In this document: one piece after another, positions 8,511-16,602 of the stretch
How positions within the stretch are numbered: position 1 is the stretch's first letter
Layout: each line of letters opens with the position of its first letter
NCBI GenBank assembly: GCA_964354485.1
Contig: CAYGZY010000027.1
Location: 1-26,466 of the forward strand
DNA: 26,466 nt
Origin: CAYGXH01 sp964354485
GTDB taxonomy: Bacteria > Bacteroidota > Ignavibacteria > UBA10030 > SZUA-254
Direction of reading: 5' to 3'
Notes under the pieces: generated by a model
Told to the model about the DNA's origin: nothing
Seen by the model: only the letters and a program-made list of their open reading frames with translations
Databases searched by the model: none
Made by a program: the position numbers and the translations under genes

Positions 8511-9629
8511 ATGGCACGTTATAAAATAGCATGGCTTCCGGGAGACGGCATCGGAATAGAAGTCCTTGAAGCATCCAAAATTGTTTTAGATAAATTGCGT
8601 CTGGATGCAGAATATATACGCGGCGATATCGGCTGGGAATTCTGGCAGAAGGAAGGAGATGCATTCCCCCAGAGAACGATCGACCTGCTGAAAACAGTCG
8701 ATGTAGCGCTCTTCGGCGCTATCACATCCAAGCCGGTAAAAGCTGCGGAAGCTGAACTCATTCCGTCGTTACAGGGCAAAGGACTTGTATACCGTTCACC
8801 GATAGTCAGGATGCGGCAGCTCTTCGATCTCTACATCTGTCTCCGGCCATGTAAGGCGTACGTTGGTAATCCTCTTAACTATAAAGAAAAGATCGACCTC
8901 GTCGTATTCCGTGAGAATACTGAAGATCTGTACGCTGGCGTAGAATTCTCACCTGTCCCGCCTGAACTAGCTGATACTCTAAGTAAACTCTCAAAGCCGT
9001 TTGCCGCTTTCAAGGATGTGCCCAAAGATCAGTACGCGATTTCATGCAAAATAAATACACACAAAGGATCGGAACGTATTGTCCGCGCAGCATTCGATTT
9101 TGCGAAGAAGTTCGGACGTAAGAAAGTAACTGTTGTTCATAAGGCAAACGTTGTTCGTGCCACGGATGGTCTGTTCCTGGAAACAGCCAAGGAAGTTGCA
9201 AAACAGTACCCGGGCATTCAGATGGACGACGCGAACATTGATGCGATGACGATGTGGTTGTTGAAAAATCCTTTCAATTATGATATCCTCGTTGCTCCCA
9301 ATCTCTATGGGGATATAATCTCAGACCTCTGTGCTCAAATGGTGGGCGGATTGGGATTCGGCTGTTCAGGAAATATCGGAACGAAGCTGGCTGTTTTTGA
9401 ACCTACTCACGGATCTGCGCCGAAGTATGCAGGTCAGTACAAAGTAAATCCGATCGCAACTATTCTTGCGGTCAAGATGATGCTCGACTGGCTGGGCGAG
9501 ACCGAGAAGGCGGATAAGATCGAGAAAGCGACCGCGGAAGTAATCAAGGAGGGCAAAATCCGGACATACGACATGGGCGGTTCTTCAAAAACCCTGGAAA
9601 TGGCCGAGGCCATCGCCAAGAAATTATAA
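8511..9629 (+). CDS. isocitrate/homoisocitrate/isopropylmalate-family dehydrogenase
   Basis: A 372-residue decarboxylating beta-hydroxyacid dehydrogenase. Visible features are the N-terminal LPGDGIG, the substrate segment YRSPIVRMRQLFDLYICLRP (family Ser and Arg residues kept), FRENTEDLYAGVE, the catalytic lysine in VHKANVV, and metal-binding aspartates in NLYGDIISD. The coenzyme motif is THGSAPKYAG: Lys-Tyr at this position is what NADP-dependent E. coli isocitrate dehydrogenase has, whereas NAD enzymes usually have Asp-Ile. Isocitrate with NADP+ is therefore my best guess, but homoisocitrate or isopropylmalate cannot be excluded. An aconitase-family dehydratase lies downstream, which fits conversion of citrate to 2-oxoglutarate. 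The ATG follows GAGAGGA. Confidence 0.9.
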   Translation: MARYKIAWLPGDGIGIEVLEASKIVLDKLRLDAEYIRGDIGWEFWQKEGDAFPQRTIDLLKTVDVALFGAITSKPVKAAEAELIPSLQGKGLVYRSPIVRMRQLFDLYICLRPCKAYVGNPLNYKEKIDLVVFRENTEDLYAGVEFSPVPPELADTLSKLSKPFAAFKDVPKDQYAISCKINTHKGSERIVRAAFDFAKKFGRKKVTVVHKANVVRATDGLFLETAKEVAKQYPGIQMDDANIDAMTMWLLKNPFNYDILVAPNLYGDIISDLCAQMVGGLGFGCSGNIGTKLAVFEPTHGSAPKYAGQYKVNPIATILAVKMMLDWLGETEKADKIEKATAEVIKEGKIRTYDMGGSSKTLEMAEAIAKKL

Positions 9630-9693
9630 AACATTTAGTGCCGGGACGATCCTTAATTCGCTCCGGCCAACCAATGAATTAAAAGATTGACCG

Positions 9694-11799
9694 ATGCCAG
9701 ATATTATTATTCATGAGGTAGGCTTAAGAGACGGCCTGCAGATCGAGAAGCAGTCTGTGCCGATGGACGTTAAGATCCGGTGGATCGACGCCCTGATGGA
9801 ATCGGGCCTGGACATCATCCAGCTTGGCTCCTTCGTCCATAAGGAGAAGGTGCCTCAGATGGCCGATACCGACGCCCTGTTCGAGCACTACCGGCAGAAC
9901 GGAAAAAAGAATCTTTCGGTGATACTCTCCGGGCTGGTGCTTAACGAGAAGGGACTGGAGCGCGGCATGGCCTGTGGAGTTGAGATGTTCTGCATGGGAG
10001 TCTCGGCCAGTGAGACCCACAGCCAGAAGAATACCGGCATGAGCCCGGTCAAGGCTATGAGTCAGATTCTGTCCATGGCAAAAAAGGCTGGCCAGGCCGG
10101 CAAGAAAGTACAAGCCTCAGTGCAGTCGGCTTTCGGCTGCGGCTTCGATGGCCCCATCCCCGATGACAAAGTGCTTGCTATGGTCGGGCAGTACCTGGAG
10201 TCCGGGATTAGAAATATAAGTCTTGCCGATACCGCCGGACACGCAAATCCCCAACAGGTAGAACGACTGTTCTCAGCAATCCGAAAGATGGACCCGGGTG
10301 TAGATCTTGCCTGTCATTTCCATAACACCTACGGGCTGGGCATGGCCAACTGCTATGCAGCCATGAATTCCGGGGTGAGGTATATCGAAACAGCCATGGG
10401 TGGATTAGGTGGCTGCCCCTTCACCAAGGTGGCAGCCGGAAACGTCTGCACCGAGGATTTTGTCCACTCCCTGCAACGGGCCGGTATTCGGAATGACATT
10501 GACTTATTCCGTCTGCTGGATACCGCAAGGGACGTCTCCATCTTCTTCAACCGCGAACTGCCGGGTGCAATCCTCAAGTCCGGCTCACTTATAAAACCGA
10601 GGCCAAAAAAAATGATGCAGAACATACGTGTGCTGGACATGACCAACGTCCTGTCCGGACCATTTGCTACCATACACATGGCCCTTTTAGGTGCCGAGGT
10701 GATCAAGATCGAGAATCCCGATGGCGGTGATCTAGCCCGCAAGCTTGGCGCGGTGCCAGCGCTCAACCAAAAACTGATGGGAACATCTTTCCTGGCTCAA
10801 AATGCCAACAAGAAATCCATCACGCTCAACCTCAAGGCCGAAGAAGCCAAAGAGATCTTCCGCAAGCTTTTAAAGACCGCCGACGTGCTGGTGGAGAACT
10901 TCCGCCCCGGTGTGATGGACCGGCTGGGCTTCTCCTATGTGGAGATCCAGAAAATCAACCCAAAAATCGTCTATTGCGCCATCTCTGGTTTTGGCCAGGC
11001 TGGACCCGATGCCTTCAAACCTGCATATGACCAGATCATACAGGGCTTGTCAGGGGTGATGGCGGTTAACGGCGACGAGCGACTGAATCCATTAAGGGCT
11101 GGTTTTCCGGTGTGCGATACGGTCGGCGGCCTCAACGCTGCCTTCGCCATCATGGCAGCGCTATACTATCGCGAGAAAACAGGTGAGGGCCAGTTCATCG
11201 ATATCGCGCTATTGGACTCGATCATGCCGCTGATGGGTTGGGTGGCTGCCAATCTGCTGATCGGCGGGCAACAGCCGGTGCTTTTGGGGAATGACAATTT
11301 CACCGCTGCGCCTTCAGGCACATTCGTCACCAAGGACGGCTATGTCAACATCGCGGCTAATCAGCAGAAACAGTGGGAGGACCTGGCGAACGCTCTTGGC
11401 ATGCCAGAGCTTATAACCGATCCCCGGTTCCAGGAGCGGGACACCCGCAAGAAGAACCGCAAATTGCTCACACCACTGCTGGAGGCAAAGCTTAAATTAC
11501 AGAACACCGACTACTGGGTGGAGACGCTCAACGCCAAAGGCATCCCCACCGGTGACATTTTCAGTTTGGAAAAGGCTCTGACTTCCGAGCAGGTGAAATA
11601 CCGTAAAACCATCGAGAGCATCAATGACAAGGATCTGGGCGACCTGAAGTTGTTCAACCTGTCGGCCAAGTTCTCCGCCACCCCGGCTTCGATTGATGCC
11701 CCGCCGCCTACTTTAGGACAGCACCAGGAAGAAATCCTAAACCAGTTGGGTTATACAAAGGATGACCTGAAGAGTCTTAAGGAAAAACAGGTCATTTAA
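9694..11799 (+). CDS. HMG-CoA-lyase-like / class III CoA-transferase fusion (or two genes joined at an A8 run)
   Basis: A 701-residue frame. Residues 1 to about 300 are HMGL/DRE-TIM-like: RDGLQ near 12, SASETHSQKN near 103, HFHNTYG near 208 and GLGGCPFTKVAAGN near 236 with the catalytic-type Cys. Residues 307-701 form a complete CaiB/BaiF (family III) CoA-transferase: RVLDMTNVLSGPFA, GAEVIKIENP, VENFRPGVMDRLG, YDQIIQGLSG and VCDTVGG with the likely nucleophilic Asp. Chloroflexus pairs the same two families as citramalyl-CoA lyase and succinyl-CoA:citramalate CoA-transferase; HMG or a related acid is equally possible. The gene is about 58-62% GC in sampled lines against 42-48% in its neighbours, suggesting transfer. 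The junction is A8 followed by TGATG, so one fewer A gives two genes with an ATGA overlap. The ribosome site is poor. Confidence 0.88.
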   Translation: MPDIIIHEVGLRDGLQIEKQSVPMDVKIRWIDALMESGLDIIQLGSFVHKEKVPQMADTDALFEHYRQNGKKNLSVILSGLVLNEKGLERGMACGVEMFCMGVSASETHSQKNTGMSPVKAMSQILSMAKKAGQAGKKVQASVQSAFGCGFDGPIPDDKVLAMVGQYLESGIRNISLADTAGHANPQQVERLFSAIRKMDPGVDLACHFHNTYGLGMANCYAAMNSGVRYIETAMGGLGGCPFTKVAAGNVCTEDFVHSLQRAGIRNDIDLFRLLDTARDVSIFFNRELPGAILKSGSLIKPRPKKMMQNIRVLDMTNVLSGPFATIHMALLGAEVIKIENPDGGDLARKLGAVPALNQKLMGTSFLAQNANKKSITLNLKAEEAKEIFRKLLKTADVLVENFRPGVMDRLGFSYVEIQKINPKIVYCAISGFGQAGPDAFKPAYDQIIQGLSGVMAVNGDERLNPLRAGFPVCDTVGGLNAAFAIMAALYYREKTGEGQFIDIALLDSIMPLMGWVAANLLIGGQQPVLLGNDNFTAAPSGTFVTKDGYVNIAANQQKQWEDLANALGMPELITDPRFQERDTRKKNRKLLTPLLEAKLKLQNTDYWVETLNAKGIPTGDIFSLEKALTSEQVKYRKTIESINDKDLGDLKLFNLSAKFSATPASIDAPPPTLGQHQEEILNQLGYTKDDLKSLKEKQVI
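10605..10617 (+). other. A8 homopolymer at the lyase/CoA-transferase junction
   Basis: Eight A residues (10605-10612) are followed by TGATG. In the frame as given the sequence reads through as RPKKMMQ. With seven A residues the lyase would stop at TGA after RPKK, and the transferase would start at an ATG overlapping that stop. This is either real fusion, transcriptional slippage or a one-base sequence error. Confidence 0.7.
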
Positions 11800-11917
11800 A
11801 AATGCACACGAACATATTGAGTTAGATGAACACGGATTTTCTGATCGGAACAAATATTGTGTGTGAATCTTCGTATAAGTTTTTTTTTATAACAAATGGT
11901 AATAAAGGAGAACCCGC

Positions 11918-13204
11918 ATGGGAATGACACTTGTTGAAAAAATTCTGGCTCGTGCCACGGGACAATCCTCCGTTAAGGTCGGAAACGTCCTTGAACCGAA
12001 GGTTGACCTTGCAATGTCACACGAGAATGCTGCACTCGTGATTAATCAGTTTTCAGAAATCTATAAAGATATCGGTATTGAACCGAATGTATGGGATCCC
12101 TCGAAAATTGCCATCATATTTGATCATCGCGTACCTGCCGAGAGTTCAAAAACTGCTTCTAACCAGAAGAAGATCCGTGATTTCGTGAAAAAGCAGGGCG
12201 TAAGTAAATTCCACGACATCCGCGGTGATGAAGGTGGGATATGTCATCAGATTCTCCCCGAGAACGGTTACGTACTGCCGGGATCGGTCATTGTTGGAAC
12301 TGACAGCCATACAACAAGCCATGGAGCGCTGGGGACCTTCGCGTTCGGGATCGGGGCAACCGAGATGGCAAGTGTCTGGACGCTGGGGACGGTTCTTAAC
12401 GTTGAAGTTCCGGGTACAATAAAAGTGAATATCAACGGGAACTTCCCGAAAGGTGTTCAACCGAAAGATCTCATCCTCTACATCATCGGCAAACTTACTG
12501 CCGAGGGTGCAAACTTTAAAGTGCTCGAATTCCACGGCGAAACAATAAAACGCATGTCGACATCAGGACGTTTGACTCTCGCCAACATGTCGGTTGAAGC
12601 TGGCGCAACATCAGGACTTGTTCCCCCCGATGCTGAGACAGTCAGGTATCTGAAGGAGGAAGCTGGAGTCGACTACAAGGGTCCTCTTCTCACTCCAGAT
12701 GCCGATGCGTCCTACAATCAGGTGATGGAAATAAATATTGCTTCCCTCACGCCCCAGATCGCATGCCCGCATACGGTTGATAATGTCAAACCGATTACGG
12801 AAATTAAAAATGTGAAGGTTAATCAGATCGTTATCGGTTCTTGCACGAACGGCCGTCTTGATGACCTTGAGTCGGCGGCGGGTATCCTGCGCGGCAAGAA
12901 AGTATCCGATTCTGTCAGGATGCTTGTGTTCCCGGCTTCATGGAAAATTTATCGCGAAGCGTTGAAAAGGGGTTACCTCGCCGATCTTATTGACGCGGGT
13001 GCAATTATCATGAATTCAAACTGCGGTTGCTGTCTCGGTGTCCATCAGGGTGCTCTGGCAGACGGTGATGTTGCACTATCCACTACCAACCGAAACTTTA
13101 AGGGACGAATGGGTAATCCGAATTCGGAGGTGTATCTCTGTTCCGCTGCAGTTGCGGCGGCCAGCGCCATAACCGGCGTAATTACTGATCCAAGAGGAGT
13201 ATAA
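11918..13204 (+). CDS. aconitase-family dehydratase, large subunit (LeuC/HacA type)
   Basis: A 428-residue [4Fe-4S] hydro-lyase large subunit. Cluster ligands are C309 (GSCTNGR), C369 and C372 (NCGCCLG), with the usual spacing of about 60 and 3. GTDSHTTSHGALGTFAFGIGATE and the C-terminal NRNFKGRMGNPNSEVYLCSAAVAA are hallmarks of the archaeal/bacterial LeuC-HACN-type subgroup of about 420 residues. The start has a strong AAAGGAG site seven bases upstream. The small subunit follows after four bases. No leuA or leuB-like set is visible, and the nearby dehydrogenase looks isocitrate-like, so the pair may act as an aconitase or homoaconitase rather than in leucine synthesis. The exact substrate cannot be read from sequence. 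Confidence 0.92.
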   Translation: MGMTLVEKILARATGQSSVKVGNVLEPKVDLAMSHENAALVINQFSEIYKDIGIEPNVWDPSKIAIIFDHRVPAESSKTASNQKKIRDFVKKQGVSKFHDIRGDEGGICHQILPENGYVLPGSVIVGTDSHTTSHGALGTFAFGIGATEMASVWTLGTVLNVEVPGTIKVNINGNFPKGVQPKDLILYIIGKLTAEGANFKVLEFHGETIKRMSTSGRLTLANMSVEAGATSGLVPPDAETVRYLKEEAGVDYKGPLLTPDADASYNQVMEINIASLTPQIACPHTVDNVKPITEIKNVKVNQIVIGSCTNGRLDDLESAAGILRGKKVSDSVRMLVFPASWKIYREALKRGYLADLIDAGAIIMNSNCGCCLGVHQGALADGDVALSTTNRNFKGRMGNPNSEVYLCSAAVAAASAITGVITDPRGV

Positions 13205-13208
13205 TTAT

Positions 13209-13721
13209 ATGACACATCATACATCGAAGGTTGTAGCGAATCTCGGGAACGATATTTCGACAGATATCATTTACCCTGGTCGGTTCATGGCAACGGTACT
13301 GCCCACGGAAACACCGCAGTATGTGTTTGCCGATAGTGTCGAACTAAATAAAAAGCTGAAGAACAAAGAAATCCCGGCAAACAGCACGATTGTCACCGGT
13401 ACGAACTTTGGATGCGGCTCATCGCGTGAGCAAGCAGTATCGACACTGAAAGGTTATGAACTGATAATCGTTGCGAAGGGATTTGCCCGCATATTTTTAC
13501 AGAATTCCATTAACCTCGGTTTGCGGACGATAGTGTGCCCCACTATTGAAGCCGCTGAGGGAGATGAACTGGAAATACTGCCGGATAAGGTAGTCAACGT
13601 GACGAATGGTAAATCATTCCCTACTCAACCGCTGCCGCAAGCCCGTCAGGCAATCGTTGATGCAGGAGGATTGATACCTTACACGCGCAAACGACTGCTT
13701 GATAAAATGGGGAAGAAGTAA
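13209..13721 (+). CDS. aconitase-family dehydratase, small subunit (LeuD/HacB type)
   Basis: A 170-residue swivelling-domain subunit that completes the active site of the large subunit. NDISTDIIYPGRF near the N-terminus and the active-site loop TGTNFGCGSSREQA near residues 63-76 identify the family. The specificity loop after PGR reads FMAT. This is neither the YLRT reported for homoaconitases nor the YLVY of isopropylmalate isomerases, so the substrate is open. It has an AGAGGAG ribosome site nine bases before the ATG and starts four bases after the large-subunit stop, so the two are surely co-translated. Confidence 0.92.
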   Translation: MTHHTSKVVANLGNDISTDIIYPGRFMATVLPTETPQYVFADSVELNKKLKNKEIPANSTIVTGTNFGCGSSREQAVSTLKGYELIIVAKGFARIFLQNSINLGLRTIVCPTIEAAEGDELEILPDKVVNVTNGKSFPTQPLPQARQAIVDAGGLIPYTRKRLLDKMGKK

Positions 13722-13734
13722 TTTTTACAATCAA

Positions 13735-13754
13735 TTCATGGTGTAAACCATGAA
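13735..13754 (+). promoter_or_regulatory. perfect 8-bp hairpin with GTAA tetraloop just upstream of a ribosome site
   Basis: TTCATGGT at 13735-13742, loop GTAA, ACCATGAA at 13747-13754, then GAAGGAG directly after. GUAA is a GNRA-type loop. No T run follows, so it is not an obvious terminator. It could affect mRNA stability or access to the ribosome site of the peptidase gene. Confidence 0.5.
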
Positions 13755-13769
13755 GAAGGAGAATCCGAT

Positions 13770-15734
13770 ATGATGCGAAGAGACGCTCTTCTGATCAGGG
13801 TTCTCCTTTTTTCTTTTAGTCTGTATTTCCTCAGTTGCAACTTACTGCAATGCCAGGACAGCAGGAGCCTTCTGTCTGAAAGAGAAATCAGCAGTCTTCA
13901 GAATTACTTCCGGCGGGAGCAAATCCGTAGTCTTGCCAGTGAATGGTTCGATGTTACATTCTACTCATTGAATTTGACGATCACAAACGATCCGCAATAC
14001 CTGAAGGGTAATGCCACCATCAGAGGTATCTGCCGTGAGAGTGGAAAAGATTCCCTGACGCTGGATCTTGAAAATACAATGAAAATCGATTCGGTGATAA
14101 TCGATCGGATTACTGCCAGCTACACGCAGGATACTTCATCTTTCACCATCCTCTTAGATGTCCCGTCTAATTCCGGTACGGAACTCACCGTTGATGTTTT
14201 TTACAGGGGAGTACCTGTGCCGTCGGGATTCGGGAGTTTTATTTTTTCATCGTACGGAAGTTATCCTTGGATATGGTCGTTGAGTCAGCCGTATGGCGCA
14301 CGCGACTGGTTCCCATGCAAAGACCATCCCAGCGACAAGGCAGATTCCGCCGATATCATCATTACCTGTGATTCGCTCCTTACTGTAGGATCGAACGGAC
14401 GATTGCTATCAACACGCAATAATTATGACGGTACGAGAACGCATCATTGGCAGGAGCGCTACCCCATAGCTTCGTATCTGATATCGATCGCCATCGGGAG
14501 ATATGAACAATTGCATCAGTCGTTCCGGTACGGTACGACAGATTCGATGGATGTGATCCATTACGTCCTGCCGGTAAATGTGCAGGCGGCAGAGGAAAAT
14601 TTGAGCAAATCTGTCGGGATGCTCAGAATATTCTCTGATCTTTTCGGTCTCTATCCGTTCATTAAAGAAAAGTACGGTCATGCTGATATAGGACGCGGCG
14701 GTGCCATGGAGCATCAGACATTAACATCGACGACTACCTATGCCGAAAACGTAATAGCCCACGAGCTTGCTCACCAGTGGTTTGGTGATATGATAACATG
14801 CAGGACGTGGCGTGATGTCTGGCTCAATGAAGGTTTTGCACAGTATGCAACGGCCCTATATCTGGAACGCGAATATAATGCAGACGTATACTGGAGTTAT
14901 ATGCGCGGTCAGATTAGCGGAGCACGTCTCGCGGAGGGGAGTGTGTACGTACGGGATACGACCGAAGTCAGAGGTCTCTTCGACGGTAACCTCGTATACG
15001 CAAAAGGAGCTGTGATCCTCCACATGCTCAGGCGTGTACTCGGCGACAGCATATTCTTTCAAACGCTCTTTTCATATGCAAATGATACTGCATATATGTA
15101 TAAGACTGCATCGACGCAAGACTTCCGGTCGGTATGCGAAAGAGTATCGGGAAAAAATCTCGGATACTTCTTTGATCAGTGGATATATGGTACTGGTTAT
15201 TCCCGCTACACAATGACGTGGAGTACAGCGAGGGCAGGTATGAATGATGTTGTTTCCGTTACCGTGACGCAGGAGCTAAATAGCGGCGAACCTGCCTACT
15301 TCAAAATGCCGATTGATATCACACTGAGTGGTGATTTGGATGATACCACGATAACGGTTTTCAATGATTCGCTCCGGCAGGAGTTTGTCTTTTCGGTCCC
15401 ATTCATCGTCAGGGCAGTCGAATTAGACCGGCAAGGATGGTTGCTGAAAGATGTGGCAGAACAGTCCCCCCAAAATTACTTCTTGTCACAGAATTATCCG
15501 AATCCTTTTAATGGAACAACTCTGATTGAATTTCAAATTCCCCGGCGGTCGTCCGTTCTTCTCGAGATCTTCAACGTTTTGGGACAAAAGGTGGCGACAG
15601 TGATCAACGATGTGCGGACAATGGGACGGTATACGGTCGAGTTCGACGGGAGCGACTTGCCATCGGGGATCTATGTTTACAGACTGAGCACGCCTGCGAC
15701 AGCCCTCCTTCAAAAAATGCTTCTCATACGATAG
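13770..15734 (+). CDS. secreted M1-family metallopeptidase with type IX secretion C-terminal domain
   Basis: A 654-residue zinc aminopeptidase-like protein. The N-terminus has a hydrophobic signal (LLIRVLLFSFSLYFLSC). The zinc site is HELAH near residue 331 with the downstream glutamate in WLNEGFAQY, 18 residues later, as in M1 enzymes. The upstream substrate motif reads GGAMEHQT where classical members have GAMEN. Residues about 570-654 are a type A T9SS sorting domain: NYPNPFNGTTLIEFQIP, then FNVLGQKVATV, LPSGIYVYRL and a C-terminal basic end. It should therefore be exported by Sec, passed through the type IX machinery and released or anchored outside. It degrades peptides from the N-terminus. 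It stands alone after the dehydratase genes, with a GAAGGAG ribosome site. Confidence 0.93.
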   Translation: MMRRDALLIRVLLFSFSLYFLSCNLLQCQDSRSLLSEREISSLQNYFRREQIRSLASEWFDVTFYSLNLTITNDPQYLKGNATIRGICRESGKDSLTLDLENTMKIDSVIIDRITASYTQDTSSFTILLDVPSNSGTELTVDVFYRGVPVPSGFGSFIFSSYGSYPWIWSLSQPYGARDWFPCKDHPSDKADSADIIITCDSLLTVGSNGRLLSTRNNYDGTRTHHWQERYPIASYLISIAIGRYEQLHQSFRYGTTDSMDVIHYVLPVNVQAAEENLSKSVGMLRIFSDLFGLYPFIKEKYGHADIGRGGAMEHQTLTSTTTYAENVIAHELAHQWFGDMITCRTWRDVWLNEGFAQYATALYLEREYNADVYWSYMRGQISGARLAEGSVYVRDTTEVRGLFDGNLVYAKGAVILHMLRRVLGDSIFFQTLFSYANDTAYMYKTASTQDFRSVCERVSGKNLGYFFDQWIYGTGYSRYTMTWSTARAGMNDVVSVTVTQELNSGEPAYFKMPIDITLSGDLDDTTITVFNDSLRQEFVFSVPFIVRAVELDRQGWLLKDVAEQSPQNYFLSQNYPNPFNGTTLIEFQIPRRSSVLLEIFNVLGQKVATVINDVRTMGRYTVEFDGSDLPSGIYVYRLSTPATALLQKMLLIR

Positions 15735-15760
15735 GATTACTCTCCGGGTATATGATGTGC

Positions 15761-15822
15761 TGAGCGCTCATGGTTATTTATCATGAGTGAGAGGGCTGCG
15801 GGAAGTAAATTTTCATGAGTGA
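15761..15822. repeat. short palindrome and direct repeats between the peptidase and hemerythrin genes
   Basis: TGAGCGCTCA (15761-15770) is a perfect 10-base palindrome. CTCATG (15767-15772) pairs with CATGAG (15782-15787). TCATGAGTGA occurs twice, at 15781-15790 and 15813-15822. Operator repeats or a weak end structure are both possible. The rest of the gap up to 15980 shows nothing I can name. Confidence 0.4.
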
Positions 15823-15980
15823 TAAGGTAAAAGACCTGCGAGGCATATAAATCGGTAATTTTTATGATTTCAGAGAAATTTTCGGCATTACCGGATTAAC
15901 AGGTGCGTCTCATTCTGCATACAATGGCATACCAATTGATGATTTATTGATGGTAAGAATAAAAAAAGTATCTGTTTACC

Positions 15981-16541
15981 GTGAATAAAGAAAAGGCCAT
16001 ACCAAAGAAAATGCATCGTCAGATCACCGACGCACCCGGCAAAGTAGTAAATGAGTGTCCCGATCCAATCGAAATGCTGCATATTGACCACACGAAAGGA
16101 ATGGGGGTGCTGTTGGCTCTGGAAGAAGCGGTGAACTCTATTGAGAAAGATGGTTTCACAGCCGAAGCTTTTCAAAAAATAGCGGAAGCGGCAAAATTCA
16201 TCGGATCCTACATGAGAGATCACTATGAAAAAGAGGACCGTCATCTCTACCCGCGACTTCAGAAACGTGCCGCAGATTCTCCGACAGCGATTCGTCACGA
16301 ACGAAGGGAAATGTGGCAATCGTTCAAGGAGCTGATGATGTCTGTAAATGACATAGAGGATGGAAAAATTCACGGGACAACCATACGCGAGCTTGTGATA
16401 GCAGTACGAGCAGTAGTCGAGTACTTTCGCAATCACATCGAACGCGAGGAAGCAGTTGTATTTCCCATGGTCAAACGCCTGCTTACCCCCGATGAGTACG
16501 CCTGCCTCGGCAGGGAAATCGCAGGATTCTCCCTCGAATAG
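15981..16541 (+). CDS. hemerythrin HHE-domain protein
   Basis: A 186-residue cytosolic four-helix protein. Ligand-type residues of the hemerythrin fold are visible: HIDHTKG near residue 34, HYEKEDRHLYPRL, RHERREMW, and NHIEREEAVVFPM near the C-terminus. Such proteins bind a non-heme di-iron site and can sense or store O2 or handle NO. The first start is a GTG at 15981. An in-frame ATG at 16011 (residue 11) is an alternative, and neither has a good ribosome site. It precedes an operon of oxygen-sensitive iron-sulfur proteins, so a protective or sensing role is plausible but only inferred. The minus-strand frame over the same bases is a shadow. Confidence 0.85.
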   Translation: MNKEKAIPKKMHRQITDAPGKVVNECPDPIEMLHIDHTKGMGVLLALEEAVNSIEKDGFTAEAFQKIAEAAKFIGSYMRDHYEKEDRHLYPRLQKRAADSPTAIRHERREMWQSFKELMMSVNDIEDGKIHGTTIRELVIAVRAVVEYFRNHIEREEAVVFPMVKRLLTPDEYACLGREIAGFSLE

Positions 16542-16602
16542 TATTTAGCCCCGTACAATGAAGTGTGATTTTATACGTTTTGACTCATAAGGTCTGCAGA
16601 TA

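Noticed and set aside
11800..11917. Terminator around the T9 run before the dehydratase gene
   Set aside because: The T run at about 11879-11888 has no convincing GC stem directly before it; only imperfect pairing of CACAC and GTGTG is possible at distance.
15888..16436. 182-residue open frame on the minus strand
   Set aside because: It lies opposite the hemerythrin gene, whose + strand residues match a known fold. The minus product has no recognisable motif and no ribosome site.
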